Shown here: one piece after another, positions 8,530 through 16,332 of the stretch
Numbering within the stretch: the first letter of the stretch is position 1
Layout: each line of letters opens with the position of its first letter
Assembly (NCBI RefSeq): GCF_030160715.1
Contig: NZ_BSOW01000024.1
Coordinates: forward strand, 1-64,000
Length of the DNA: 64,000 bases
Direction of reading: 5' to 3'
Source of the DNA: Bradyrhizobium iriomotense
Lineage (GTDB): Bacteria; Pseudomonadota; Alphaproteobacteria; Rhizobiales; Xanthobacteraceae
The notes under the pieces: generated by a model
What the model was told of the DNA's origin: nothing
What the model saw: the letters and a program-made list of their open reading frames with translations, nothing else
The model's database searches: none
Position numbers and translations under genes: made by a program

Positions 8530-9930
8530 ATGACAATGCGGCCAGATCCGACCTTCCACGCATCGCCAAAGCTCGCGATGGAAGCGCCGCCCGAAAACTT
8601 CGCCTATACGTTGCTGCTCAGCCCGGATTTCTCAAAGCCCGACGCACTTGCGGTGATCGACGCCAAGCCGGGATCGCCGACCTACAGCCAGATCGTCCAT
8701 ACAGTGACGATGCCCAACAAGGGCGACGAGTTTCATCATTTCGGCTGGAATGCCTGCTCGTCGGCATTGTCTCCGCTCGCCGGGCACGCCTTCATCGAGC
8801 GGCGCTATCTCATCATTCCAGGACTCCGCTCGTCGCGAATCTACATCGTCGATACCAAGCCCGATCCGACCAAAGCGAAAATTCACAAGATCATCGAGCC
8901 GGAGGAAGTCTTCAAGAAGACCGGCTACTCGCGGCCGCACACCATCCATTGCGGCCCAGACGGCGTCTACGTCAGCACGCTCGGCGGTGGCGGCAAGGAC
9001 GGCACGAGCGGGCCGCCCGGGGTCTTCATCATGGACTGCGAGACGTTCGAGGTGCTCGGCCGTTGGGAGATCGATCGCGGTCCGCAGACGCTGCACTATG
9101 ACTTCTGGTGGAATCTGCCGCGCGACTACATGGTGACGAGTGAATGGGCGCTGCCGCCGCAGTTCGAGAACGGGATCGTTCCCGAGGATCTCCTGTCGAA
9201 CAAATATGGCCACCGGCTCCATTTCTGGGATCTCCGGGCCCGGCGCAATGTTCAAACCATCGACCTCGGTGCCAACCATCAGATGGCGCTGGAGGTGCGG
9301 CCCGCCCACGATCCGGTTCGAGAATACGGTTTCGTCGGCGTGGTGGTGGACACCACCAATCTGGAAGCCTCGATCTGGACCTGGTGGCGCGAGGGCGGAA
9401 AATTCCATGCCGAGAAGACTGCGACGATCCCGCCGGAGCCCGCAGCCAAGGAAAAGCTTCCACCGCTTCTGCAGGGCTTTGGTGCCGTCCCGCCATTGGT
9501 GACCGACATTGATCTGTCGATGGACGACAGATTCCTCTACGTTTCCTGCTGGGGCACCGGCGAGATGCGTCAGTACGACGTCCGTGATCCCCGCAAACCC
9601 AAGCTTGCGGGTTCGGTGCACACCGGAGGCATCGTGCGCCGCGCGCCGCATCCGAGCGGCAAGGCATATGCAGGTGGTCCGCAGATGGTCGAGATCAGCC
9701 GCGACGGCAAGCGCGTGTACTGGACCAACTCGCTCTACTCGACCTGGGACGACCAGTTCTATCCTGATGGCGTTCCCGGCGTCGAAGTGATGGCCAATGT
9801 CGGTCGCAACGGCGGCCTCGAGCTTGCCAGCGACTATTTTGTCAGCTTCCCCGAAGGATACCGGGCCCACCAGATCAGGCTGGAGGGCGGCGACTGTTCA
9901 ACGGACTCCTTTTGCTATCCGTCGGCCTAG
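8530..9930 (+). CDS. mtoX: Selenium-binding protein 56 family; probable methanethiol oxidase
   Basis: A 466-residue beta-propeller protein of the SBP56/SELENBP1 family, whose bacterial and human members oxidise methanethiol to formaldehyde, sulfide and hydrogen peroxide using copper. The family signature FHHFGWNACSSAL carries the conserved Cys, and multiple His-containing blade motifs are present (SRPHTIHCGPDGVY; HQMALEVRP). Start at 8530 after AGGGAGG; the longer frame from 8413 has no coding character. No signal peptide is visible, unlike the periplasmic Hyphomicrobium enzyme. It overlaps the downstream membrane-protein gene by 19 nt. The symbol is by homology only. Confidence 0.85.
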   Translation: MTMRPDPTFHASPKLAMEAPPENFAYTLLLSPDFSKPDALAVIDAKPGSPTYSQIVHTVTMPNKGDEFHHFGWNACSSALSPLAGHAFIERRYLIIPGLRSSRIYIVDTKPDPTKAKIHKIIEPEEVFKKTGYSRPHTIHCGPDGVYVSTLGGGGKDGTSGPPGVFIMDCETFEVLGRWEIDRGPQTLHYDFWWNLPRDYMVTSEWALPPQFENGIVPEDLLSNKYGHRLHFWDLRARRNVQTIDLGANHQMALEVRPAHDPVREYGFVGVVVDTTNLEASIWTWWREGGKFHAEKTATIPPEPAAKEKLPPLLQGFGAVPPLVTDIDLSMDDRFLYVSCWGTGEMRQYDVRDPRKPKLAGSVHTGGIVRRAPHPSGKAYAGGPQMVEISRDGKRVYWTNSLYSTWDDQFYPDGVPGVEVMANVGRNGGLELASDYFVSFPEGYRAHQIRLEGGDCSTDSFCYPSA

Positions 9931-10601
9931 ATTGGGGAGAGGCGAGCCGGACCCTTGCCTGGCTCTGGCTCGCTCTCCTTGCGAGCGGCATCTATCACGG
10001 CGTCAACCCTGGAATGGGATGGCCGCTCGCGGTTTCGGCAGGGCTCTTGGAACGAAGTCCGCGCGCGCTGTTTGGCGCGTTGGGCGCCTTGTCGGCTGGA
10101 CATCTGTTGGCAACGTTCCTGGTGTTGCTGCCGTTCGCGCTGTTACTGACGCTGGCCGAGTGGCAGCGTCCGATCCAGCTCGCCGCGAGCCTGCTCGTGA
10201 TCGGCTTCGGGGCGTACCGTCTCGTCGATCGGCGCCATCCGCGGGCGCTGGCGCGGATACCGCCGTCGCAATTGGCGCTTTGGTCATTCGCAGTCGCCAT
10301 TGCCCACGGCGCCGCGTTGATGCTGTTGCCGATCTATCTCGGGCTGTGCCAGGCCGCTGACCTCGATGCCAGTCACCGGGCTGCCGGCGCGCTCGTCTCG
10401 ACGAATCTTGCAATGGCGGTGCTGGTTTCGCTTGCGCACGTCGTTGCGATGGTCGTCGCCGGTGGTTGCCTTGCGTGGCTGGTCTACCGCTATCTCGGTC
10501 TTAAATTCGTATCGCGAAGCTGGTTGAATCTGGATGCGGTCTGGGCGATCAGCTTGATCCTGGTCGGTGCCATCGCGCTAGTGTTCAATCTCACGAATTG
10601 A
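9912..10601 (+). CDS. Polytopic membrane protein coupled to the SBP56 gene
   Basis: A 229-residue protein with about six hydrophobic segments and a conserved-looking N-terminal GIYHGVNPGMGWPLAVSAGL motif; a second His motif (AVAIAHGAALMLLP) lies near the middle. Paired HG motifs in membrane helices recall the UreH/NicO/TauE-like metal or sulfite transporters, but I cannot place it with certainty. Its start lies inside the last codons of the SBP56 gene, implying translational coupling. A role in supplying copper to, or exporting a product of, the oxidase is an inference. Confidence 0.75.
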   Translation: MLSVGLDWGEASRTLAWLWLALLASGIYHGVNPGMGWPLAVSAGLLERSPRALFGALGALSAGHLLATFLVLLPFALLLTLAEWQRPIQLAASLLVIGFGAYRLVDRRHPRALARIPPSQLALWSFAVAIAHGAALMLLPIYLGLCQAADLDASHRAAGALVSTNLAMAVLVSLAHVVAMVVAGGCLAWLVYRYLGLKFVSRSWLNLDAVWAISLILVGAIALVFNLTN

Positions 10602-10627
10602 CGTTGATACGAGCACGCCCCACTAGA

Positions 10628-10727
10628 GCATGATCCGGAAAAGTGTGCAGCGGTTTTCCGAAAAGATCACGCTCAAACAATAATCTAAAGCGCGATGACG
10701 ATTCATCCTAATCTCATCGCGCTTTAG
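10628..10727. repeat. Dispersed two-hairpin repeat, copy 1
   Basis: The first hairpin has arms built on gcatgatccggaaaa and its complement. The second has perfect 14-bp arms (ctaaagcgcgatga at 10685-10698; complement at 10714-10727). Near-identical copies lie at 47161-47254 and 57678-57776. It is non-coding and lies between convergent genes. Confidence 0.85.
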
Positions 10728-10730
10728 CCT

Positions 10731-10812
10731 CATTGCGAGGAGCGAAGCGACGAAGCAATCCAGACTTTTCACGCGGAAAGAGTCTGGATGGCTTCGCTTC
10801 GCTCGCAATGAC
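10731..10812. repeat. Dispersed cattgcgag...ctcgcaatg repeat, copy 1
   Basis: The outer arms cattgcgag/ctcgcaatg enclose an inner inverted repeat (ccagact/agtctgg) and gaagcaatcc. A second copy is at 60782-60861. It directly abuts the preceding repeat, filling the gap between two convergent genes. Confidence 0.8.
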
Positions 10813-10827
10813 GGAGTATCCGGGCGA

Positions 10828-11526
10828 CTAACGTCTTAACGGCCACTCGCCGATGATGTGAAAGCGTGCCGCCGCGTTTTCCTGTCGGAACAGCGCGATG
10901 CGGTCGATCGCGAGCGTCTCAATGTGCAGCTCCGCAAACCGCCTCCGCAACATCTCGACGATCGGCCCACGTCGCCTCGCATCGAGCCGGCCGGTGAGCG
11001 TCATGTGAAAGCGGAATTCTTCCATCACATAGGGGTAGCCCCAGCGGTCGAGATGGTCGCGCTGCCGCTCGGTCAGCTTTTCCGGGTTGCGCCTTGCACG
11101 ATCCCCCGCCGTCAGCGGTGCACGAAACGCATCGAATTCGCGCACGCAATCGGCGGCGAGCTGTATCAGTTCGCTGACGGGCTCGGCCGGGATCACCGCA
11201 ATGAAGCCACTGATGGAATCTACGACCGGACGAATCACGGGGATCGATCGCGGCTTGCCGGCAAACGCTGCGCACGCCGAGACCAGCTCGGTTTCGGTCT
11301 TGCCGCTCGCGAGCGTCATCGGCGCCTTCAGCGTGCCGTGAAACCCGTATTTGCGGGGATCGGCCGTAACGTCGTGCCAGTCGGCTGCAAGGTGCAGCGC
11401 TTCCGTGGGAAAGGGCAACTCACGGCCGCTCTGGGCATCATAGCCGAGCAGCTCGGCGCCGAAGCGCGAGAGCGCGCTCTCGGCGTCGGCGGCATAGTAG
11501 ATCGCGTAGCGGGGAAAATCTGTCAT
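10828..11526 (-). CDS. DUF1045 phosphonate-associated 2H phosphoesterase
   Basis: A 232-residue protein with two His-x-Thr motifs, HGTL at residues 63-66 and HMTL at 174-177, the catalytic pair of 2H phosphoesterases. These enzymes open cyclic phosphodiesters. The family is recurrently found in phosphonate loci. It is the last gene of a minus-strand trio (hexapeptide transferase, PhnM paralogue, this gene) with a 19-bp gap. No PhnP (the metallo-beta-lactamase that opens 5-phosphoribosyl 1,2-cyclic phosphate) is encoded in the window, so this protein may do that step. The family call is firm; the reaction is inferred. Confidence 0.85.
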   Translation of the reverse strand: MTDFPRYAIYYAADAESALSRFGAELLGYDAQSGRELPFPTEALHLAADWHDVTADPRKYGFHGTLKAPMTLASGKTETELVSACAAFAGKPRSIPVIRPVVDSISGFIAVIPAEPVSELIQLAADCVREFDAFRAPLTAGDRARRNPEKLTERQRDHLDRWGYPYVMEEFRFHMTLTGRLDARRRGPIVEMLRRRFAELHIETLAIDRIALFRQENAAARFHIIGEWPLRR

Positions 11527-11545
11527 CGCCTCTCATATAGCCGGT

Positions 11546-12739
11546 TCAGGCGGCGACGACAGCCTCGCGCGATGCCGGGGCAGAGCCGAGCAGGCGCGTT
11601 GCATCGGTGAAATGCACCAGCCTGCCCGCGGCGATCACCGCGACCAGCCGCGGCCGCAGTGGCAGGGTGTCGTCGACCAGCAGGATGTCGGCGCGCCGTT
11701 CCTCCTTGATCATGCCGCGATCGGACAGGCCTGCGGCCTCCGCCGGTGCTTCCGAGATCAACTTCCAGGCCTGCGCCAGCGGAAGCACGCCATCAGCCGC
11801 GAGCCGGAAGGCGGCGAGCAGCTGCGCCGGATAGTAATAGTCCGATGCCAGCACCGAGCAGAGCCCTTTGGCGATCATGTCGGACGCCCTGGTCCAGCCG
11901 GTATGGCTGCCACCACGGACCACGTTTGGCGCGCCAAAAATGATGGCGTCGCCGGCCGCCGCGGCCGCGCGCGCCGTCTCTTCGTTGACCGGAAACTCGG
12001 CGATCGTGGCGCCCATGTCACGATACGCCTTGCGCATCGCCGGTGTCGCGTCGTCATGCGAGAGCATCCGCACCCCGGCCGCGCGCGCCGCCGCAGCAAG
12101 CCGCGCAGTCGATGCCGGGACGTCCGCTGCGCGAGCGGCGACACGACCGACCAGCTCCTCGAAGGCCGCGTCGGGCAGGCCGGTCCGGTCAACCAGGCGG
12201 CCGCGCTTGTTCGGCTTCGCCAGATCGCGGATAGTCGCAGCCATGTGATCGTTGAAGGCGAACAGATCTATCCGTCCTTCGGCGAGCCATTGGCCGATCT
12301 CGTCCTCCGCGTCGAGATTGTAGGTCTCGTGCCGCAGATGGAATCGGGTGTCGGCGGCAAATTGTGGCCGCAGCCGTTCGATCGCCTCCAGCAAGCGTCG
12401 CGCATTATCGCCAGAGCGCAGGCCAGGCTCCCATGACCAGGTCGTGCCGTGGAAGACGGTGGTGATGCCGTTGCTGACGGCCTGCCGGTCGCTGTCGGTG
12501 AGCGCCACGTCGATCGGGAAGTCGACGCCCGGGCGCGGCATCATCTGCCGTTCGAAGGCATCGCCATGCAGGTCGACGATGCCCGGCAGGACCAAAAGAT
12601 TACGGGCGTCGATCGCAAGCGGCGCGCGTGCGCGGCCGCGATCGATCGCTGCGATATCCTGCCCGGAGACGACGAGTGAGGTTTCGACGATCTCCGAGTC
12701 GATCAGGACCCGGCCGCCTTCAAGGAATATTTCGGTCAC
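11546..12739 (-). CDS. phnM: PhnM-like amidohydrolase (alpha-D-ribose 1-methylphosphonate 5-triphosphate diphosphatase family), first paralogue
   Basis: A 397-residue metal-dependent amidohydrolase. The metal-site motifs are LPGIVDLHGD (about residues 50-59), LSHDDAT and GAPNVVRGGSHTG, with SDYYYPAQLL further on. PhnM removes diphosphate from the 5-triphosphate nucleoside product before C-P cleavage. A second, clearly different PhnM lies at 22639-23796, so the two are paralogues and not a recent duplication. Its start overlaps the stop of the upstream transferase gene (ATGA). Whether it acts on the same substrate is open. Confidence 0.85.
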   Translation of the reverse strand: MTEIFLEGGRVLIDSEIVETSLVVSGQDIAAIDRGRARAPLAIDARNLLVLPGIVDLHGDAFERQMMPRPGVDFPIDVALTDSDRQAVSNGITTVFHGTTWSWEPGLRSGDNARRLLEAIERLRPQFAADTRFHLRHETYNLDAEDEIGQWLAEGRIDLFAFNDHMAATIRDLAKPNKRGRLVDRTGLPDAAFEELVGRVAARAADVPASTARLAAAARAAGVRMLSHDDATPAMRKAYRDMGATIAEFPVNEETARAAAAAGDAIIFGAPNVVRGGSHTGWTRASDMIAKGLCSVLASDYYYPAQLLAAFRLAADGVLPLAQAWKLISEAPAEAAGLSDRGMIKEERRADILLVDDTLPLRPRLVAVIAAGRLVHFTDATRLLGSAPASREAVVAA

Positions 12740-13404
12740 GCGGGGATGCTTCGCTTGCTGGGATGGGACTGGTTGGCAACGATCCGTGCTTCGTACTTTG
12801 CGAGGAAATCTTCAATCTCAAGCTTGCGAAAGTCAGGCAAGGCCTTGCGCAAGCTTTCGTGATCCCAGTCCCACCAGGCTAGCTTTGCCAGGCGGCCGGC
12901 GATCTCGTCGGAGAAGCGCCGTCGGACCGGGCGGGCCGGATTGCCCGCGACGATGGTGTAGGCGGGCACGTCCTTGGTGACGATGGCGCCTGCGGCCACC
13001 ACGGCGCCAGTGCCGATATTGCGGCCCGGCAGCACGATCGCGCCATGGCCGATCCAGACGTCATGGCCGATATGGACGTGATGCTGGCGCCGCCAGTCGA
13101 AGAACTCGGCCTCGTCGCTCTCGCCCGGAAAATAGGCACTCGCACGATAGGTGAAATGCGCCTGGCTGGCGCGTTGCATCGGATGATTGCCGGGATTGAT
13201 GCGCGTCATCGCCGCGATCGAGCAGAATTTTCCGATCGTCGTGTAAGTGATCTGCGAATCGTTCACGGCGTAGGAATAATCGCCCATTGTCACCTCGTGC
13301 AGGATCGTGCGTGCGCCGATCTCGCAATAGGCGCCGAGCCTGATCTCGTGCAGCTTGGCGGTGGGATCGATGGTCGGTTGGACCGAAAGCGCCTTGGCGA
13401 CCAT
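12736..13404 (-). CDS. Phosphonate-locus hexapeptide-repeat acyltransferase
   Basis: A 222-residue left-handed beta-helix transferase (DapH/GlmU/CAT-like). Hexapeptide turns run from about residue 15 (KLHEIRLGAYCEIGARTILH) through VHIGHDVWIGHGAIVLPGRN and GTGAVVAAGAIVTKDVPAYT. The active-site His is probably in the HHVHIGHD segment. Similar proteins are common in phosphonate operons; an acetyltransferase acting on aminoalkylphosphonates, like PhnO, is a reasonable guess. The frame is open back to 13530, but 13404 (MVAKALSVQ) gives the usual family length; 13455 is an alternative. It is divergent from phnC across a candidate Pho box. Confidence 0.82.
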   Translation of the reverse strand: MVAKALSVQPTIDPTAKLHEIRLGAYCEIGARTILHEVTMGDYSYAVNDSQITYTTIGKFCSIAAMTRINPGNHPMQRASQAHFTYRASAYFPGESDEAEFFDWRRQHHVHIGHDVWIGHGAIVLPGRNIGTGAVVAAGAIVTKDVPAYTIVAGNPARPVRRRFSDEIAGRLAKLAWWDWDHESLRKALPDFRKLEIEDFLAKYEARIVANQSHPSKRSIPA

Positions 13405-13519
13405 GATGGTGTGTCCGTCAAAAGGGGAGGGGCGTTCGTCTTCGAGCGCCTTCATGACGATGTCATGACGCGAAGATGACGGGGGACGACATGCGTAGCA
13501 TCGCCGCACGGCAGCGCCG

Positions 13520-13537
13520 CTGTCACACAAATGTAAA
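13520..13537 (+). promoter_or_regulatory. Candidate Pho box upstream of phnC
   Basis: CTGTCAC-acaa-ATGTAAA has the 7-4-7 layout (11-bp period) of the PhoB direct repeat CTGTCAT-N4-CTGTCAT. The first half matches 6 of 7 bases; the second is weak. It lies between divergent phosphonate operons, 45 bp before phnC. Confidence 0.45.
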
Positions 13538-13581
13538 GCGGCGGCGTTAGCGGTTGGGCCCAGCTAGTTGGGAGCCCCTGC

Positions 13582-14391
13582 ATGCTGGTGGTTGAAGGTC
13601 TGACGTGCCGCTTCGGCACAAAAGCTGCGGTGGACAGTGCGTCGTTTGAAATCGCCCCCGGCGGCTTTGTTGGCGTAATCGGCCGTTCCGGCGCCGGCAA
13701 GTCGACCTTGCTGCGGACCATCAATCGTCTGGCCACGCCCACCGAGGGGCGCATCCTGTTCGATGGCGTCGACGTCACCGCGCTGCGCGGCAAGGAGCTG
13801 CGGCAGTGGCGCGCCCGTGCCGCGATGATCTTTCAGCAGTTCAATCTCGTCGGCCGCCTCGACGTTCTCACCAATGTGCTGATGGGGCGCCTCGCCGCGA
13901 TGCCCGCCTGGCGCTCGCTGACGCAGACCTGGCCCGAGGAAGACAAGGCGCTGGCGATGTCCGCGCTGGAGCAGTTCGACATGGCCTCGCTCGCGGCGCA
14001 ACGCACCGATCAGCTTTCCGGCGGCCAGCAGCAGCGCGTGGCGATCGCCCGCGCATTGGTGCAGCAGCCCGATCTCATTCTCGCCGACGAGCCGATCGCC
14101 TCGCTCGACCCGCGCAACACCAAGATCGTGATGGACGCGCTCTTGCGCATCAACAAGCATTTCGGCATCACCGTGATCTGCAATCTGCATTCGCTGGATC
14201 TGGCGCGCAGCTATTGCGACCGCCTGATCGGCATGGCGGCGGGCCGCGTGGTGTTCGACGGCGCGCCGTCCGCGCTCACCGAGCACGTCGCGCGCGAGCT
14301 CTACGATCTCGAAGCCAGTGAAGTCATGGGCGGCGTGCCGCTGCCCGCACCGGAAGGCGTTCCCGCGCTGGGGACGGCCGCCGCCGCCTGA
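13582..14391 (+). CDS. phnC: Phosphonate ABC transporter ATP-binding protein
   Basis: A 269-residue ABC ATPase. Walker A is GRSGAGKST (about residues 34-42), the signature is LSGGQQQRVAIARAL, Walker B is LILADEPIASLDP, and the switch His is in CNLHSLD. It energises import of phosphonates and possibly phosphite or phosphate esters at the inner membrane. It is the first gene of phnC-phnD-phnE-phnE, matching the E. coli importer order with a second permease. The product is slightly longer than usual because of a Pro/Ala-rich C-terminal tail. Confidence 0.95.
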   Translation: MLVVEGLTCRFGTKAAVDSASFEIAPGGFVGVIGRSGAGKSTLLRTINRLATPTEGRILFDGVDVTALRGKELRQWRARAAMIFQQFNLVGRLDVLTNVLMGRLAAMPAWRSLTQTWPEEDKALAMSALEQFDMASLAAQRTDQLSGGQQQRVAIARALVQQPDLILADEPIASLDPRNTKIVMDALLRINKHFGITVICNLHSLDLARSYCDRLIGMAAGRVVFDGAPSALTEHVARELYDLEASEVMGGVPLPAPEGVPALGTAAAA

Positions 14392-14441
14392 GCCGCTACC
14401 AGTTTTTGCGTTCATCGCGTCCAACCGATCAAGAGGGTATC

Positions 14442-15371
14442 ATGATCACTCGTCGCTTCGTTCTTGCCGGCGCCGCTGCGCTGGCCTTCTCCGCCTCCGC
14501 TTCCGCCGAGGATTGGAAAGCCAAATATCCCGAGATCACCTTCGCCGCGATTCCTGCCGAGAACGGCTCGGGCGTCACCGAGCGCTACGCGCCGTTCATC
14601 AACTACCTGTCGAAGGAGCTCGGCATCAAGGTCACGCTGCGTGTCGCCAATGACTACGCGGCCCTCATCGAGGGCCAGCGCGCCGGCAACATCCACATCG
14701 GCTATTACGGTCCGGCGTCCTTTGCGCGCGCCCGTCTCACCGGTGTGAAGACCGATGCCTTCGTCATCGACGTCAACTCCGACGGCTCGAAGGGCTACTA
14801 CTCGGTGTTCTACGTGCTGGCGAAGTCGCCGTACCAGAAGATCGAGGACCTCAAGGGCAAGAATCTCGGCCTGGTCGATCCGAACTCGACCTCGGGCAAC
14901 AACATGCCCCGCTTCAAGCTGAACCAGATGAGCATCGATCCCGACGCCTATTTCTCCAAGGTCGTGTTCACCGGCAGCCACGAGAACGCCGTTCTGGCGC
15001 TTGCCCAGGGCACCGTCGATGTTGCCGCCAACTGGTGGAACGCCGACGACGATTCCAACCTGACCCGCATGCTCAACAAGGGCATGGTGAAATCGGCCGA
15101 CGGCACGCCGATGAAAAAGGAAGATTTCCGCATCGTCGTGAAGTCCGACCTCATCATCAACTCGCCCTACGCCTATCTCAGCGACCTTCCTGATGACATG
15201 AAGGCCGCGATCAAGAAGGCCTTCCTCGAGGCGGCGCAGAAGGATCCCGAGGCGTTCAACAAGCTCTCCGACGGCAAGAACAAGCCTTGGGAGCCGATCG
15301 CCACCGACGACTACAACAAGACGATCGAGCTAATCAAATTCGTCGACAATCTGCGTAAGAAGGCGTCCTGA
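14442..15371 (+). CDS. phnD: Phosphonate ABC transporter periplasmic substrate-binding protein
   Basis: A 309-residue periplasmic protein with an N-terminal signal sequence (MITRRFVLAGAAALAFSASA, cleavage after about residue 22). The Phn/PtxB-type binding fold follows, with motifs RYAPFINYLSKELGIKV, GYYGPASFARA and LGLVDPNSTSGNNMPRF. It captures phosphonates for PhnC/PhnE. Start 14442 follows an AGAGGG ribosome site; the in-frame ATG at 14406 would bury the signal peptide. It is 50 bp after phnC and cotranscribed. Confidence 0.95.
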   Translation: MITRRFVLAGAAALAFSASASAEDWKAKYPEITFAAIPAENGSGVTERYAPFINYLSKELGIKVTLRVANDYAALIEGQRAGNIHIGYYGPASFARARLTGVKTDAFVIDVNSDGSKGYYSVFYVLAKSPYQKIEDLKGKNLGLVDPNSTSGNNMPRFKLNQMSIDPDAYFSKVVFTGSHENAVLALAQGTVDVAANWWNADDDSNLTRMLNKGMVKSADGTPMKKEDFRIVVKSDLIINSPYAYLSDLPDDMKAAIKKAFLEAAQKDPEAFNKLSDGKNKPWEPIATDDYNKTIELIKFVDNLRKKAS

Positions 15372-15447
15372 TCGCGTCGGGACCACGCACTGGAGCCGGG
15401 TCAATCGACCCGGCTCTTTTCTATGTCGAGCCTTGTCCGCTGACCCC

Positions 15448-16332
15448 ATGACCATTGCGGTATCGATCCTTCCCGAGCAGCAGCTGGCGGCGCTGAACGC
15501 AGCCTATCGCCAGGCGGTGGCGCGCAAGCGCCTGCGGCTGTTCGCCGGCGCTGTGCTGTTCATTGCCGCGCTGATCCTTGCTGCGATCGGGGCTGAAGTG
15601 AATTTGCGGACGCTGTTCGCCTACTTCGGCAACTTCGTCAGCTATTTCGACCGCATCCTCACCCTCGACAGCGGCCAGCGCGTCTGGACCGATCCCGGCG
15701 AGTGGCTGTGGGGCTGGTACAAATGGCTGAAGCTGCTCGGCGAGACGTTGCTGATCAGCTATGTCGGTACGCTGATCGGCGCGGTCTGTGCCTTCTGCCT
15801 GAATTTTTTCGCGGCTGAGAACACTTCGCCGGCACCATGGCTGCGCTTTACCGTTCGGCGCCTGCTCGAATTCGCCCGCACCGTGCCGGGCATCGTGTTT
15901 GCCCTGATCTTCGTCATGGCGTTCGGGCTCGGGCCGATGGCCGGCGTGCTGGCGATCGCCATTCACTCCACCGGCGCGCTCGGAAAACTGTTCGCGGAGA
16001 TCGTGGAGAATGCGGACATGAAACCGGTCGAGGGCGTGCGCTCGACCGGGGCGAGCTGGCTGTCCTGCATGCGCTTTGCCGTGCTGCCGCAGGTCTCCGC
16101 CGGTTACGTCAGCTACGCGCTGCTGCGCTTCGAGATCAACGTCCGCGAATCCTCTGTGATGGGTTTCGTCGGGGCCGGCGGTATCGGCCAGGAGCTCGTG
16201 GTCGCGATCCGGAAATTCTACTACTCGGACGTCAGCGCGATCCTGCTGATGATCGTCGTCACCATCTTCATCATCGATATCACCACGGGCTGGCTGCGCG
16301 CGCGGCTGTTCGGCAAGGATGCGCGGTCATGA
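15448..16332 (+). CDS. phnE: Phosphonate ABC transporter permease 1
   Basis: A 294-residue inner-membrane permease with about six hydrophobic segments. The binding-protein-dependent transport signature lies near the C-terminus (ENADMKPVEGVRSTGASW, the EAA loop that contacts PhnC, then GFVGAGGIGQELVVAIRKFYYSD). A TTG start at 15433 is possible, but the ATG at 15448 is preferred. It overlaps the next permease gene by an ATGA junction. Two phnE genes in tandem suggest a heterodimeric channel. Confidence 0.93.
   Translation: MTIAVSILPEQQLAALNAAYRQAVARKRLRLFAGAVLFIAALILAAIGAEVNLRTLFAYFGNFVSYFDRILTLDSGQRVWTDPGEWLWGWYKWLKLLGETLLISYVGTLIGAVCAFCLNFFAAENTSPAPWLRFTVRRLLEFARTVPGIVFALIFVMAFGLGPMAGVLAIAIHSTGALGKLFAEIVENADMKPVEGVRSTGASWLSCMRFAVLPQVSAGYVSYALLRFEINVRESSVMGFVGAGGIGQELVVAIRKFYYSDVSAILLMIVVTIFIIDITTGWLRARLFGKDARS

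Noticed and set aside
15837..16328. Upstream extension of the second phnE frame
   Set aside because: It overlaps phnE1 out of frame; the ATGA junction at 16329 and permease length fix the start.
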